In this document: piece by piece, positions 15,165 to 23,179 of the stretch
How positions within the stretch are numbered: position 1 is the first letter of the stretch
Layout of the letters: every line of letters begins with the position of its first letter
Source of the DNA: CAZSAT01 sp964604675
Lineage (GTDB): Bacteria; Myxococcota_A; UBA796; CAJQPC01
Assembly (NCBI GenBank): GCA_964604675.1
Contig: CAZSAT010000047.1
Location: 1 to 49,061 of the forward strand
Direction of reading: 5' to 3'
Length of the DNA stretch: 49,061 nucleotides
Notes under the pieces: model-generated
Database searches by the model: none
Told to the model about the DNA's origin: nothing
The model's input: only the letters and a program-made list of their open reading frames with translations
Translations under genes and position numbers: made by a program

Positions 15165-16123
15165 CAGCGCACCCGCACGTCCACCGGGCCGGGCACGTCG
15201 GCCAGGAAGAGCTGCTCCAGGACCGAGCCTTCCCCCTCGACCTGGCGCGTGAGCCAGGTCCTCCGGCTCCGTCCGGACGCCCGTGTGAAGGGTGCATCCA
15301 AAAGGAGCACCTCCCGATCCATCAGGTGCACGGCGGCGACGAGGCCGACGTCGTCCGTCACCGAGGCGCCGGCCACGTCGAGCGGGGTCAGCTCCGGGCG
15401 AAGGGCCAGCGCAAGGGTGTCGCCGTGATCGACCACCGCGACCTCGTGGTGGAACGGCCTCGCGGCCAGGGCCTCCTCGAAGGCTCGGAAGCGCGCCTGC
15501 GCCTGCGCGTCGGGGCTGCGTTGGGCGGCCGCGATCGCGGCGGGGTCGACCTGGAGCGCTCCGCGACGCCCGAAGCGTCCGGCGAGTCCCGCCGTGAGCT
15601 TCGTGAACCAGTCGGGTGGCTCCACCAGGCTCACGCTCAGGTCGCCGAGCCGGGCGCTCAGGAGCGCCACGCTCGCCACGCTCGAGTCCTTCGTGAACAT
15701 CCAGCCCACGTGCAGGACCAAGGGCGCGTTGGCCATCACCGCGGCCCCCAGCTCGGGCTGCCGCAGGGCGGCGCGGCGGAGCAGGTCGAGCTGCGGCGGG
15801 TCCAGGGCCAGGTCGAGCCCGACCCTCAACGCGCTGGGCTCTCCGGTCTCGACGAGGGGCGCGACCGCGCTCGGCCGGCCGAGCGTGAGCTGGACGGGGC
15901 GTCCGTGTTCGTCTTCATCGACCTCGGTTGGCGCCCAACCGACCCGCTCGGCGGCCGCCCGGGCGTCTGCAGGCGAGAAGACGGCCAGGCCGAGATCGAG
16001 CGCCGCGGCCAGGGCCCCACGTGCGCGCGGTGGACCACCCACGCGCACGACGCGACCAAGGTCCCGGGTCTCGATGCGCTCGAGGCCGGCAAGGCCTTCG
16101 ACGCGGAAGCCACGAATGTGCAT
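15164..16123 (-). CDS. RecF/SMC-like ATPase relative lacking a P-loop
   Basis: The protein has 319 residues. Its start (MHIRGFRVEGLAGLERIE, then VVRVGGPPRARGALAAALDLGL) follows the RecF/SMC head layout, where the strand and P-loop G-P-N-G-x-G-K-S/T would sit. Here the loop is GGPPRARGAL, with no Lys-Ser. Near the C-terminus VGLVAAVHLMDREVLLLDAPFTRASG resembles a degenerate ABC signature region and Walker B (LLLDEP with Glu replaced by Ala), and EQLFLADVPG resembles the closing strand. The middle is predicted helical but without long coiled coils. This similarity is by eye. It is probably a catalytically dead relative that works with the coupled zinc-ribbon membrane protein. Confidence 0.5.
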   Translation of the reverse strand: MHIRGFRVEGLAGLERIETRDLGRVVRVGGPPRARGALAAALDLGLAVFSPADARAAAERVGWAPTEVDEDEHGRPVQLTLGRPSAVAPLVETGEPSALRVGLDLALDPPQLDLLRRAALRQPELGAAVMANAPLVLHVGWMFTKDSSVASVALLSARLGDLSVSLVEPPDWFTKLTAGLAGRFGRRGALQVDPAAIAAAQRSPDAQAQARFRAFEEALAARPFHHEVAVVDHGDTLALALRPELTPLDVAGASVTDDVGLVAAVHLMDREVLLLDAPFTRASGRSRRTWLTRQVEGEGSVLEQLFLADVPGPVDVRVR

Positions 16124-16234
16124 GGGCGCAGTCTACAAGGCCGCCCAGCTCCGGGGTGGTGAGCTTCACGATCGCCCTAAACCTCCGGGGAAATGGTCCG
16201 AAGAACCAGAGAGCCACCTGCATCGGAGACGAGC

Positions 16235-16930
16235 ATGCAACTCGGATCGGCCCTCTACCTCACGCGCTCCGAGGACGTGGCCGCGCACCTGATCTTCGCC
16301 GCGGCCGAGATCGGCCACGTGGTCGTGTCGATCGGTCCCCTGCAGGTGCACGGCACCGTGAGTGCTCCGGACCCCCGCACCGGGCAGATCTACTTCACCG
16401 TGGATGCGCGTCTCGAAGACCTGGTCGAGGTGCCCTCCACCGGCCGCTCGGTCCGGGTGAACTACGAGCACGAGGACTCCGCGTACGCCTTCTACTCGGA
16501 GATGGAGGGGAGCGACATCATGAAGCGCTGGGTGCTGCAGTCTCCACGCACCGTGGAGCGCAGCGACCGCCGCCTGGTCTACCGCCACCGCGTGCAGGGC
16601 GACCCCGACTTCTCCGTGCAGATCGAGTCGCCCGCCGGCGCGATGGCCTTCCCGCTCTTCGACGTGTCCAGCGCCGGGCTCAGCTTCACCTACAGTGGGT
16701 CCAGCTTCTCGGCGCGGGTCGGCGAGCGCTTCTCGGCGCAGGTCTACATGCCGGGGCGGGCCGCCATGACCCTGGTGCTCGAGGTCCGGAACCAGCGTCC
16801 CCTCCGGGAAGGCGGGCGCATCCTGGGTTGCCGCTTCGTCGCGATGAGCGCTGCCGAGCGCAGCGAGATCGCGCAGGCCCTCGCGGTCTGGAAGCACGGC
16901 AAGCGCGCCCAGCAGAGGCGCGTCGGGTAG
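16235..16930 (+). CDS. PilZ-domain c-di-GMP receptor
   Basis: The product has 231 residues, starting at ATG 16235 with GGAG 8 nt upstream; the longer in-frame start at 16193 lacks a binding site. Residues about 1-105 form a YcgR-like N-terminal beta domain. From about 107, ERSDRRLVYRHRV supplies the RxxxR motif and LFDVSSAGLSF supplies the (D/N)xSxxG motif, which together bind c-di-GMP. The closing segment (RFVAMSAAERSEIAQAL) is the usual PilZ C-terminal helix. It is a likely effector for diguanylate cyclases such as the one at 4895, controlling motility or exopolysaccharide. It is divergent from the SMC-like gene and ends in a 168-bp non-coding region carrying two hairpin repeats. Confidence 0.85.
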   Translation: MQLGSALYLTRSEDVAAHLIFAAAEIGHVVVSIGPLQVHGTVSAPDPRTGQIYFTVDARLEDLVEVPSTGRSVRVNYEHEDSAYAFYSEMEGSDIMKRWVLQSPRTVERSDRRLVYRHRVQGDPDFSVQIESPAGAMAFPLFDVSSAGLSFTYSGSSFSARVGERFSAQVYMPGRAAMTLVLEVRNQRPLREGGRILGCRFVAMSAAERSEIAQALAVWKHGKRAQQRRVG

Positions 16931-16951
16931 GGCACCCCGCGCGCCTGCTAG

Positions 16952-16980
16952 TTGAGCGGCTCGTTAGTAACGAACCGCTC
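16952..16980 (+). repeat. Dispersed gene-3'-end hairpin repeat, copy 1
   Basis: TTGAGCGGCTCGT, six variable bases, then CGAACCGCTC lie 21 bp after the PilZ gene stop. The two arms pair over 13 bp with one mismatch. The core (GGCTCGT, 6 nt, CGAACC) recurs at 17075 and 23139. The sequence between copies 1 and 2 (16981-17074) is GC-rich, with further short palindromes and no coding signal. Confidence 0.6.
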
Positions 16981-17074
16981 CCGCGCGGACCGCGCGCGGC
17001 GGCCGAAGGCCGGGGGGAGCGCGCCCAGCGCGCGGTGCGGGGGCTGGCCCCCGCAGGAGTCAGTAGTTGAAAGG

Positions 17075-17099
17075 GCTCGTTACCTACGAGCCTGTCAAC
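17075..17099 (-). repeat. Dispersed gene-3'-end hairpin repeat, copy 2
   Basis: Read on the minus strand: TTGACAGGCTCGT, variable centre, then ACGAGCCC. It begins at the stop codon of the minus-strand gene ending at 17099, so it has the same orientation relative to its gene as copies 1 and 3. An imperfect stem forms (17065-17100). There is no T-run. Confidence 0.55.
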
Positions 17100-17785
17100 T
17101 AGTCCGCGGGCAGCTCCACCCCGTCGCAGGCCGCCTGGGTGGCCGCCCGTGCCGCCATCGCCACGGCGACCTCGGTCGGCGGGTTGTTGGGCCAGAGCTC
17201 CTTGCCGAGGGTGTCGAGCTGGCTGAACGACTGGCCGATGGTGCGGTCGCCCCGCACGGCCGCTGCACGCAGGTCGCCCACCTTCCACTGCCAGCGAAGC
17301 AGGTCCTCACGGTGCTGCTTGGCGCGGCGCTCGAGGTCCTGCACCGACGACAGGGCGAAGTTCGCTTCGACCCGCTGCTGCTCCTTCTCGCGAGCCTCTC
17401 GGTAGGCGTTCCCCAGCCTCGTCACCAGGTCGACCAGCCGCGGGTGCGGGTCCACGGCCTCGCCACGGGAGGCCGCCTGGGCCTGCTGCCTGGCTTCCTC
17501 GAAGCACCCCAGGATGCCCGTGCAGCGCCGCTCGAGGTCATGCAGCAGCTTGTTCATGGGGGCACGCGCGTCCTCGAAGGCGAAGGCGGCTGCCTGGGTC
17601 AGGTCCCGCGCCGTGTCGACGTCGATCTCGTGGGTGGCGATGGCCGTGTCGACCGCGGCCAGCAGGTCGTTGGCGCGCGCTTCGGCGACGGCCCAGGTCT
17701 CGGCCTCAGCGGCCCGTGAGGACAGGCAGGCCTCGGCGCGTTCGTCCACGCGGTCGCAGGCGAGCAGGATCCACAGCAGGTGCAA
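17099..17785 (-). CDS. Helical lipoprotein of unknown function
   Basis: The reading frame is open from 17938, but the only stretch resembling an export signal starts at TTG 17785 (MHLLWILLAC, lipobox). An ATG at 17938 would overlap the divergent gene at 17873 and encode an Arg/Pro-rich tail, so I prefer TTG, giving 228 residues. The mature protein is almost wholly helical and charged, with probable coiled coil (EARANDLLAAVDTAIATHE; ERRAKQHREDLLRWQWKV) and four Cys. I recognise no family. It is divergent from the DUF4349 pair, so a shared regulatory region (17786-17872) is possible. Confidence 0.6.
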   Translation of the reverse strand: MHLLWILLACDRVDERAEACLSSRAAEAETWAVAEARANDLLAAVDTAIATHEIDVDTARDLTQAAAFAFEDARAPMNKLLHDLERRCTGILGCFEEARQQAQAASRGEAVDPHPRLVDLVTRLGNAYREAREKEQQRVEANFALSSVQDLERRAKQHREDLLRWQWKVGDLRAAAVRGDRTIGQSFSQLDTLGKELWPNNPPTEVAVAMAARAATQAACDGVELPAD

Positions 17786-17872
17786 GACTTCGCTCGGGTC
17801 GGGCGTTCGACGCCAGCATAGCGCCCTGGTCGGGCAGGGGCCCGACGGCGTTAGCGGAGAGGAGGAGGCTCG

Positions 17873-19069
17873 ATGACGAAGCGGTACTGGGCGGTTCTTG
17901 CAGCGCTGGTCGCGCTCTTGGCGGGGTGCCAGAAGCACTCGGAGAGCTTCGGCTACGACGACTACGCGAACGCGCTACAGGCGGGTGCCTACGCCTCCGC
18001 CGAGGACTTCTACGGCGACGAGTCGAGCGGGGAGCTCGGCCGTGCGCTGCTCTCGGAGCGCAGCCGCGTCGAGTCCAAGGCGTACAAGACGGACGGGTCG
18101 CCGAACAAGGCGCCGCTGCCACAGCAGCAGGCCGTCGCCGGCCAGGATCGGCGCATGGTCCACTACAGCGGCGACGTGACCCTGCGGGTGGCGCGGCTGC
18201 AGGACGGCATGGACGCCGTGGAGCAGCTGGCCGCGGACTTCGGGGGCACCGTCGAGCAGGTCTACGGACAGGCGATCCTGATCCGCGTCCCGGTCGAGCA
18301 CTTCCAGGAAGCCTTCGACGCGGTGCTCGGGCTCGGTGAGGTGGTGGACCGCCGCATCTCGGCCGCCGACGTCTCCGAGTCGTTCCAGGCCACGGAGCTC
18401 CGGCTCAAGACCGCCCAGGCCACCCTGGAGCGGCTCCAGGCCCTGCTCGCGCAGGTCACCGAGGAGGAGGAGAAGCTGCGGCTCCTGCGGGAGATCCAGC
18501 GGCTCCGCGAGGAGGTCGACGAGCTCGAGGGTCAGGCCCGGACGCTCTCGGCGCTGGCGTCGATGTCCCGGATCAGCGTGTCGCTCGTGCCCCGAGAAGC
18601 ACTGGCCTGGCAGGGGGCGGAGGACGAGACCGCCGAGCTCGCCTGGGTGCGCCGGCTGAGCCCCTTCGCCACCGGCATCACGGTGCACGCCTGGCCGCTC
18701 CGCGTCGCGGCTCCCGAAGGCCTCGTCGCGCTGAGCCGTCGAGGGCCCTTCCTCGCCGAGAGCGCGGACGGCACGCGGCTCTGGACCCACCGGGTGGTCA
18801 ACACGCCGGTGGGCGACGCCGCGTTCTGGCTCGACGCGATCGAGGGCCGCCTCAGCCGCGACTTCGGTGACGCCACCCAGTCCACGATGGGCGACTGGCA
18901 GGTGCTGCGCCTCGAGGACCGAAGCGACGCGCCCTATGCGTGGTGGGTGGCGGTCCGGGTCCAGGGGCGGAAGCTCCACGTGACCCAGGCCTTCTTCCCC
19001 GACCTGGAACAGGAGGCGCGCTACCGGGCGGGGATCGAGGCTCTGCTCGCCGGTGGAGGTGTGTCTTGA
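17873..19069 (+). CDS. DUF4349 lipoprotein
   Basis: The product has 398 residues, with GGAGG ahead of ATG 17873. A signal peptide ends in LLAGC (lipobox). From about residue 92 the sequence follows DUF4349 (PF14257): MVHYSGDVTLRVARLQDGM, then AADFGGTVEQVYGQAILIRVPVEHF, then a helical hairpin (VTEEEEKLRLLREIQRLREEVDELEGQ) and SRISVSLVPRE. The usual C-terminal membrane helix of DUF4349 proteins is missing; instead about 150 further residues form a separate domain (WAWWVAVRVQGRKLHVTQAFF-like end). The stop overlaps the TTG start of a related gene, so the two form an operon. The role is unknown. Confidence 0.8.
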   Translation: MTKRYWAVLAALVALLAGCQKHSESFGYDDYANALQAGAYASAEDFYGDESSGELGRALLSERSRVESKAYKTDGSPNKAPLPQQQAVAGQDRRMVHYSGDVTLRVARLQDGMDAVEQLAADFGGTVEQVYGQAILIRVPVEHFQEAFDAVLGLGEVVDRRISAADVSESFQATELRLKTAQATLERLQALLAQVTEEEEKLRLLREIQRLREEVDELEGQARTLSALASMSRISVSLVPREALAWQGAEDETAELAWVRRLSPFATGITVHAWPLRVAAPEGLVALSRRGPFLAESADGTRLWTHRVVNTPVGDAAFWLDAIEGRLSRDFGDATQSTMGDWQVLRLEDRSDAPYAWWVAVRVQGRKLHVTQAFFPDLEQEARYRAGIEALLAGGGVS

Positions 19070-20037
19070 CCGCGCTGTGGATGGGGCTGGCGTCCGCCGC
19101 CACCACGCAGGTCCAGGCCAGCCTGAGCCTCCGCGTCGACGACCGCGACGTGGCCTCGGAGACCACGGTCGAGCTGGCCGAGGAGCACGGCGGGTGGTTC
19201 TCGTCGCTCAGCGGGGAGCAGGTGGCGCTTCGGGTGCCGGTGGCCGAGGTCGAGGCCGTGCTCGAGGCCCTCCGCGAGGTCGGCGACGTGGTGGAGCGCA
19301 CCTACGGGGCGAGCGACCAGTCGGCCGAGGTCATCGACCTCGAGGGCCGGCTGGATGCCCGGCGCACCGGGTTGGACCAGTACATGGAGGTGTTGGGCAC
19401 CGCGCGGCCCGAGGCCGTCGTGGCGGTCGAGAGCGAGATCGCCCGGCTCATCGCCGAGATCGAGCAGATCGAGGGGCGGCTGCGGGTGCTCCGGGATCGG
19501 GCGGACTACGCCCAGGTCGACGTGAGCTTCCGCTACCGCGAGCGGCGTGCCCCGTTGCGCGATGGCTCGTCGAGCTTCGCCTGGCTGAACGCCCTGAACG
19601 TGCAGGATCTCCTCGACGACTTCGAAGACGGGGACCGCTCGACACGCTCGCGAGCGAAGGCGGTCGCGCCGGAAGGCTTTGCCCCCTTTCGGCGCACGGG
19701 CCGGTTCCAGGCGGTGAGCTCCGACGAGGTGGCCTACCGGGTGCGCTCCGTGCGCCACAAGCCCAAGGCCGAGCTGGGCTTCTGGCAGGAGGCGCTGAAG
19801 ACCCGCATGATGGATGCCGGCTACCACCTCGAGCACGAACAGGCCGTGAGCGCCGGCGCGCACACGGGCTACCTGCTCGAGCTGGGCGCCGCGAACGGCG
19901 AACAGGACCAGGCCTACGTCGTCGCCCTCTTCGTGAAGGGCCGGCGCCTGGTGTTGGTCGAGGCCAGCGGCGAGGCCGCCGCCTTCGATGCGCGGCGGGA
20001 CAGCGTGGTGGCTGCGATCGAGTCGCTCGAGCTGTGA
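19066..20037 (+). CDS. Second DUF4349-like exported protein
   Basis: The start TTG 19066 overlaps the preceding stop (TTGA) and has GGAGG upstream; it begins a signal peptide (MTALWMGLASAATTQVQA). The 323-residue protein repeats the architecture of its neighbour: VQASLSLRVDDRDVASETTVELAEEHGGWFSSL, then GEQVALRVPVAEVEAVLEALREVGDVVER, a helical hairpin (VESEIARLIAEIEQIEGRLRVL), VDVSFRYRERRAP, and a similar C-terminal domain ending with an (E/V)ASGEAAAF segment. No lipobox is present, so one partner is lipid-anchored and the other periplasmic. This arose by tandem duplication, probably long ago. It abuts the convergent HAD gene with no gap. Confidence 0.72.
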   Translation: MTALWMGLASAATTQVQASLSLRVDDRDVASETTVELAEEHGGWFSSLSGEQVALRVPVAEVEAVLEALREVGDVVERTYGASDQSAEVIDLEGRLDARRTGLDQYMEVLGTARPEAVVAVESEIARLIAEIEQIEGRLRVLRDRADYAQVDVSFRYRERRAPLRDGSSSFAWLNALNVQDLLDDFEDGDRSTRSRAKAVAPEGFAPFRRTGRFQAVSSDEVAYRVRSVRHKPKAELGFWQEALKTRMMDAGYHLEHEQAVSAGAHTGYLLELGAANGEQDQAYVVALFVKGRRLVLVEASGEAAAFDARRDSVVAAIESLEL

Positions 20038-20664
20038 TCAGAGCCGCGCGCGGCACCAGGCGAGGTCGATGCCCGTGAGGTCGTGCACGTGCTCGTGGGC
20101 CGCGGTCTGATCCTGGTCCACGGTGTTGGCGTGCTCGACCGCCACCACGTGGCAGCCGGCTGCTCGACCTGCGGCGATGCCCGCCACGCTGTCTTCGAAC
20201 ACCAGCGCGCGCTCCACCCTCAACGCCTGCATCGCCAGCAGGTAGGGCTCCGGGTCGGGCTTGCTGCGGGTGACGTCGTCCTCGGAGATGGTCACGTCCA
20301 GCTGACCGCGGATGCCGAGGTCGTCGATGGCGCGCTCCAGCTGCGGGCGCGTCGACCCGGTGACGATGCCCAGCGGCACCCGCCCCGCCAAGGCCTGGAG
20401 CAGCTCGGGTGCGCCGGGGATGATCGCGAGCTCATGGGCCTCGAAGAGCGCCAGGGTGCGCCGTCGGAACGCCGAGCGATCCGCGGGGTCGAGGGGCTTC
20501 TCGAGCTCGGTGAAGACCGACTCCCAGGTGCGGCCGACCGCCCAGCGGGCGAGATCCTCGTTCCACGGCAGCCCGTGCTCCGCGCTCGACCGCGCGAGCG
20601 CCTGACCCACCATGCCCTCGCTCGCGATCAGCGTGCCGTCGAGGTCGAAGAGCACGGCACCCAT
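20038..20664 (-). CDS. HAD-superfamily hydrolase (phosphatase/phosphomutase-like)
   Basis: The protein has 208 residues. AGGAGG lies 5 nt before ATG 20664. HAD motifs are complete: motif I DLDGTL (nucleophile Asp at about 8), motif II VTGST, motif III Lys in RSKPDP, motif IV FEDSVAG. The helical cap after motif I (about 17-80) places it in subfamily I with phosphoglycolate phosphatase and beta-phosphoglucomutase. The cytosolic substrate, a small phosphorylated metabolite, cannot be predicted. It lies divergent to the SelW gene with 93 bp between starts. That gap holds two direct copies of CAGGGGGCTT at 20702 and 20722 plus the SelW ribosome binding site. Confidence 0.88.
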   Translation of the reverse strand: MGAVLFDLDGTLIASEGMVGQALARSSAEHGLPWNEDLARWAVGRTWESVFTELEKPLDPADRSAFRRRTLALFEAHELAIIPGAPELLQALAGRVPLGIVTGSTRPQLERAIDDLGIRGQLDVTISEDDVTRSKPDPEPYLLAMQALRVERALVFEDSVAGIAAGRAAGCHVVAVEHANTVDQDQTAAHEHVHDLTGIDLAWCRARL

Positions 20665-20757
20665 CCGGACCTCCTGGTGAGCCGACCGGGCCAGCCTACA
20701 GCAGGGGGCTTGCGGTGCCCGGCAGGGGGCTTAGGTTGCCCGCTCGAAGGAGGTTCC

Positions 20758-20982
20758 GTGCGCATCAAGATCCGCTACTGCGTTCCCTGAAACTACAAGC
20801 CTCGTGCCGCCGGTCTGGCGGCCGCCATCCTCGAAGCCCACGCCGAGTCCACCGAGCTGGAGGAGGGCCACCGCGGTGAGCTCACGGTCTGGGTCGACGG
20901 CCAGAAGGTCGCGAGCAAGTCCGCCGACGGCTTCCCGACGACCGAAGAGGTCGTCACGGCCGTGGGCACCGCGCTGGGCTGA
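20758..20982 (+). CDS. SelW/Rdx-family selenoprotein (Cys-x-x-Sec; TGA at 20788-20790)
   Basis: GTG 20758 has AGGAGG 4 nt upstream and starts a 74-residue protein when the TGA at 20788 is read as selenocysteine. It begins VRIKIRYCVP, then U11-NYKPRAAGLA. This is the Rdx (SelW/SelT/SelH) signature, strand-loop with C-x-x-U followed by NY-x-PRA. The rest forms the expected helix, two strands (GELTVWVDGQKVAS) and closing helix (TTEEVVTAVGTAL), and the length is typical of bacterial SelW. A SECIS-like hairpin follows the TGA. A gene finder would see only a 10-codon ORF. The stop TGA directly abuts the ATG of hrpB (TGAATG), suggesting cotranscription. The protein is a thioredoxin-like cytosolic redox protein of unclear substrate. 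Confidence 0.92.
20806..20822 (+). promoter_or_regulatory. Putative bacterial SECIS hairpin of the SelW-like gene
   Basis: A perfect 6-bp stem (GCCGCC with GGCGGC) closes the loop GGTCT. The loop begins 21 nt after the TGA. GGUCU is, from memory, the apical loop of the E. coli fdhF SECIS, which supports SelB recognition. Confidence 0.7.
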
Positions 20983-23139
20983 ATGATCCCCCTCCCCGTC
21001 GACGCGGTCGTGCCCGACGTGCTGGCCGCGACGCGGGGCTGTGTGCTCGTCGCGCCGCCCGGGTCGGGCAAGACCACCCGCGTGCCGCCCGCGCTGGTCG
21101 GTGCGGTCGACGGCCAGGTGTTGTTGCTCCAGCCCCGTCGCGTCGCGGCCCGTCTCGCGGCTCGTCGCATCGCGTGGGAGCGTGGGTGGCGCATCGGTGA
21201 GCAGATCGGCTGGCGGGTGCGCTTCGAGGACACGACGGGCCCGAACACGCGGCTCGAGGTGCTCACCGAGGGCTTGCTGACCCGGCGGCTCCAGAGCGAT
21301 CCCTTCCTCGACGGCGTGGGCTGCGTGGTGCTCGACGAGTTCCACGAGCGCAGCCAGCACGCGGACCTCGCGCTCGCCCTGCTTCGGGACGCCGGACACC
21401 GCGTGGTGGTGATGAGCGCCACCCTCGCGGCCGACCCGGTCGCCCGGTACCTCGACGTGCCGGTGATCCGGGCCGGAGGGCGCGCCTTCGAGGTGGCCAT
21501 CCGGCACGAAGCGGGTGAGCTCGCGGAGGTGGTGCGCCGCGAGCGCTCCACGACGGGTCACACCCTGGTCTTCCTGGAAGGGGTGCGCGCGATCGAGCAG
21601 GTCGCCGGGTCGTTGCGCGACCTCGCGCCGCTTCCGCTGCACGGACGCCTCTCGCCGGAGGCACAGGACGCGGCCCTCGCGCCGTCGCACACGCCGAAGA
21701 TCGTGCTCGCCACCAACGTGGCCGAGACCAGCGTGACCCTCGAGGGCGTGGAGCTGGTGGTGGACAGCGGGCTGGCGAAGGTGCCGCACTTCGACGCTCC
21801 GACGGGCGTGGAGCGGCTGGAGACGGTGCGGATCTCGCGGGCGTCGGCCGATCAGCGAGCGGGCCGCGCCGGTCGCACCGGGCCCGGTCGCTGCGTGCGG
21901 CTGTGGTCGTCGAAGGAACGCTTGCGCGAGGCCGAGCTGCCGGAGCTGGCGCGGGTCGACCTCGCACCCATCGCCGCCCAGGTGCTGGCCTGGGGGGCGG
22001 ATCCGCTGGACTTCCCTTGGTTCGAGGCGCCGCCGGAGGGGCCGCTCCGCGCGGCGCTTGCGCTCGTGCGGAAGCTCGGGGAGCCTGGCCTGCTCACCCG
22101 CTTCCCGCTCCATCCGCGTGCCGCAGCGGTGCTCGTGGCCGCGCAGGCGGCCGGCTGCCCCGAGGCGCTGGACGTGCTCGCGAGCCTGTCGCTCCCCGCC
22201 GAGCGTGGCCGCGTGCGCGCGCAGCTGCGGCGTCTCGGCGAGCGGCACCTCGGGCCTTGGCGTGTGGGGTCTACCCCGGTGGGTGAGGTGCTCCGGGCGG
22301 GCTACCCGGACCGCGTGGCCCAGCGCCGCGACGGACGCCGCTACCTGATGGCCGACGGGCAGGGCGTCGTGCTCGACACGGAAGGCCCCGAGCTCGTGGT
22401 GGCTCTGGAGCTCGCGGGCGGTCGCGGCCGAGAGCACCTGGTCCGGCGGTGGGAACCGATCGATCGCGTGCCCGCCACACGCGGCCTGGAGACCGACTGG
22501 TGGCAGGGTCGGGTGAGGCACGCGATGGTCGAGCGCTTCGGAGCGATCGTCTTGTGTCGGGGCTCGGTGAGCTCCCTGCCGGATCCCGAGCGGGTGCACG
22601 AGCTGGTCTGTGCGCACTGCGCGCCCTCCGATGTGAGCTGGCCGGCCGAGCTGGTCGCGCGCGTGGGGTTGGCGCGCGAGATCGACCCCTCGCTACCCGC
22701 CCTGGACCGGGAGCAGGCCTTTGGCGCGGCCGCCTGGGAGGTGCGCAGCCTGGCCCAGCTCCGTGCCTGGTCGGGCCACCTCGATCGGTGGACGCACCGA
22801 CAGCGCCAGGCGCTCGACCGCTTGTGTCCGGAGCGGCTGCAGGTGCCCTCGGGCAGCCGCCTCGGGGTGCGCTACGAGGCGGAGGGACCCGTGCTCTCGG
22901 CTCGCGTGCAGCAGCTCTTCGGCTGGGAGGACGCGCCGCGGGTGGGCGGGCGCCGGCTCCGTGTCGAGCTGCTCAGTCCGGCCAACCGACCTGTGCAGGT
23001 GACCGACGACCTCGCCGGCTTCTGGTCGGGAAGCTACGCCGCCGTGCGGCGGGAGCTGCGGGGGCGCTACCCGAAGCACGCGTGGCCCGAGGACCCGCGC
23101 ACGGCGGTCGCCGAGGACCGGCCCCGTCGTCGCCGGTAG
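20983..23139 (+). CDS. hrpB: ATP-dependent RNA helicase HrpB
   Basis: The 718-residue protein is a DExH helicase with complete motifs: I (APPGSGKTT, about 24-32), II DEFHERS (the HrpB variant of DEAH), III MSATL, V LATNVAETSVTLEGVELVVDSG, VI QRAGRAGRTGPGR. The C-terminal region ends with an HrpB-specific segment (LLSPANRPVQVTDDLAGFW, then YPKHAWPEDP). The protein is shorter than the roughly 810-840 residues usual in enterics, because the region between the helicase core and the C-terminal domain is reduced. It starts immediately at the SelW stop. The physiological role of HrpB is poorly defined; RNA unwinding is inferred from the family. Confidence 0.93.
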   Translation: MIPLPVDAVVPDVLAATRGCVLVAPPGSGKTTRVPPALVGAVDGQVLLLQPRRVAARLAARRIAWERGWRIGEQIGWRVRFEDTTGPNTRLEVLTEGLLTRRLQSDPFLDGVGCVVLDEFHERSQHADLALALLRDAGHRVVVMSATLAADPVARYLDVPVIRAGGRAFEVAIRHEAGELAEVVRRERSTTGHTLVFLEGVRAIEQVAGSLRDLAPLPLHGRLSPEAQDAALAPSHTPKIVLATNVAETSVTLEGVELVVDSGLAKVPHFDAPTGVERLETVRISRASADQRAGRAGRTGPGRCVRLWSSKERLREAELPELARVDLAPIAAQVLAWGADPLDFPWFEAPPEGPLRAALALVRKLGEPGLLTRFPLHPRAAAVLVAAQAAGCPEALDVLASLSLPAERGRVRAQLRRLGERHLGPWRVGSTPVGEVLRAGYPDRVAQRRDGRRYLMADGQGVVLDTEGPELVVALELAGGRGREHLVRRWEPIDRVPATRGLETDWWQGRVRHAMVERFGAIVLCRGSVSSLPDPERVHELVCAHCAPSDVSWPAELVARVGLAREIDPSLPALDREQAFGAAAWEVRSLAQLRAWSGHLDRWTHRQRQALDRLCPERLQVPSGSRLGVRYEAEGPVLSARVQQLFGWEDAPRVGGRRLRVELLSPANRPVQVTDDLAGFWSGSYAAVRRELRGRYPKHAWPEDPRTAVAEDRPRRRR

Positions 23140-23168
23140 GTGACAGGCTCGTCACCAGCGAACCGCCC
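23139..23168 (+). repeat. Dispersed gene-3'-end hairpin repeat, copy 3
   Basis: It starts at the hrpB stop codon: GGTGAC, AGGCTC loop, GTCACC make a perfect 6-bp stem, followed by CGAACCGCCC. The core GGCTCGT-6 nt-CGAACCGC matches copy 1 at 16952 exactly outside the variable centre. It sits between convergent genes. Confidence 0.55.
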
Positions 23169-23179
23169 AACCAGCGCCG

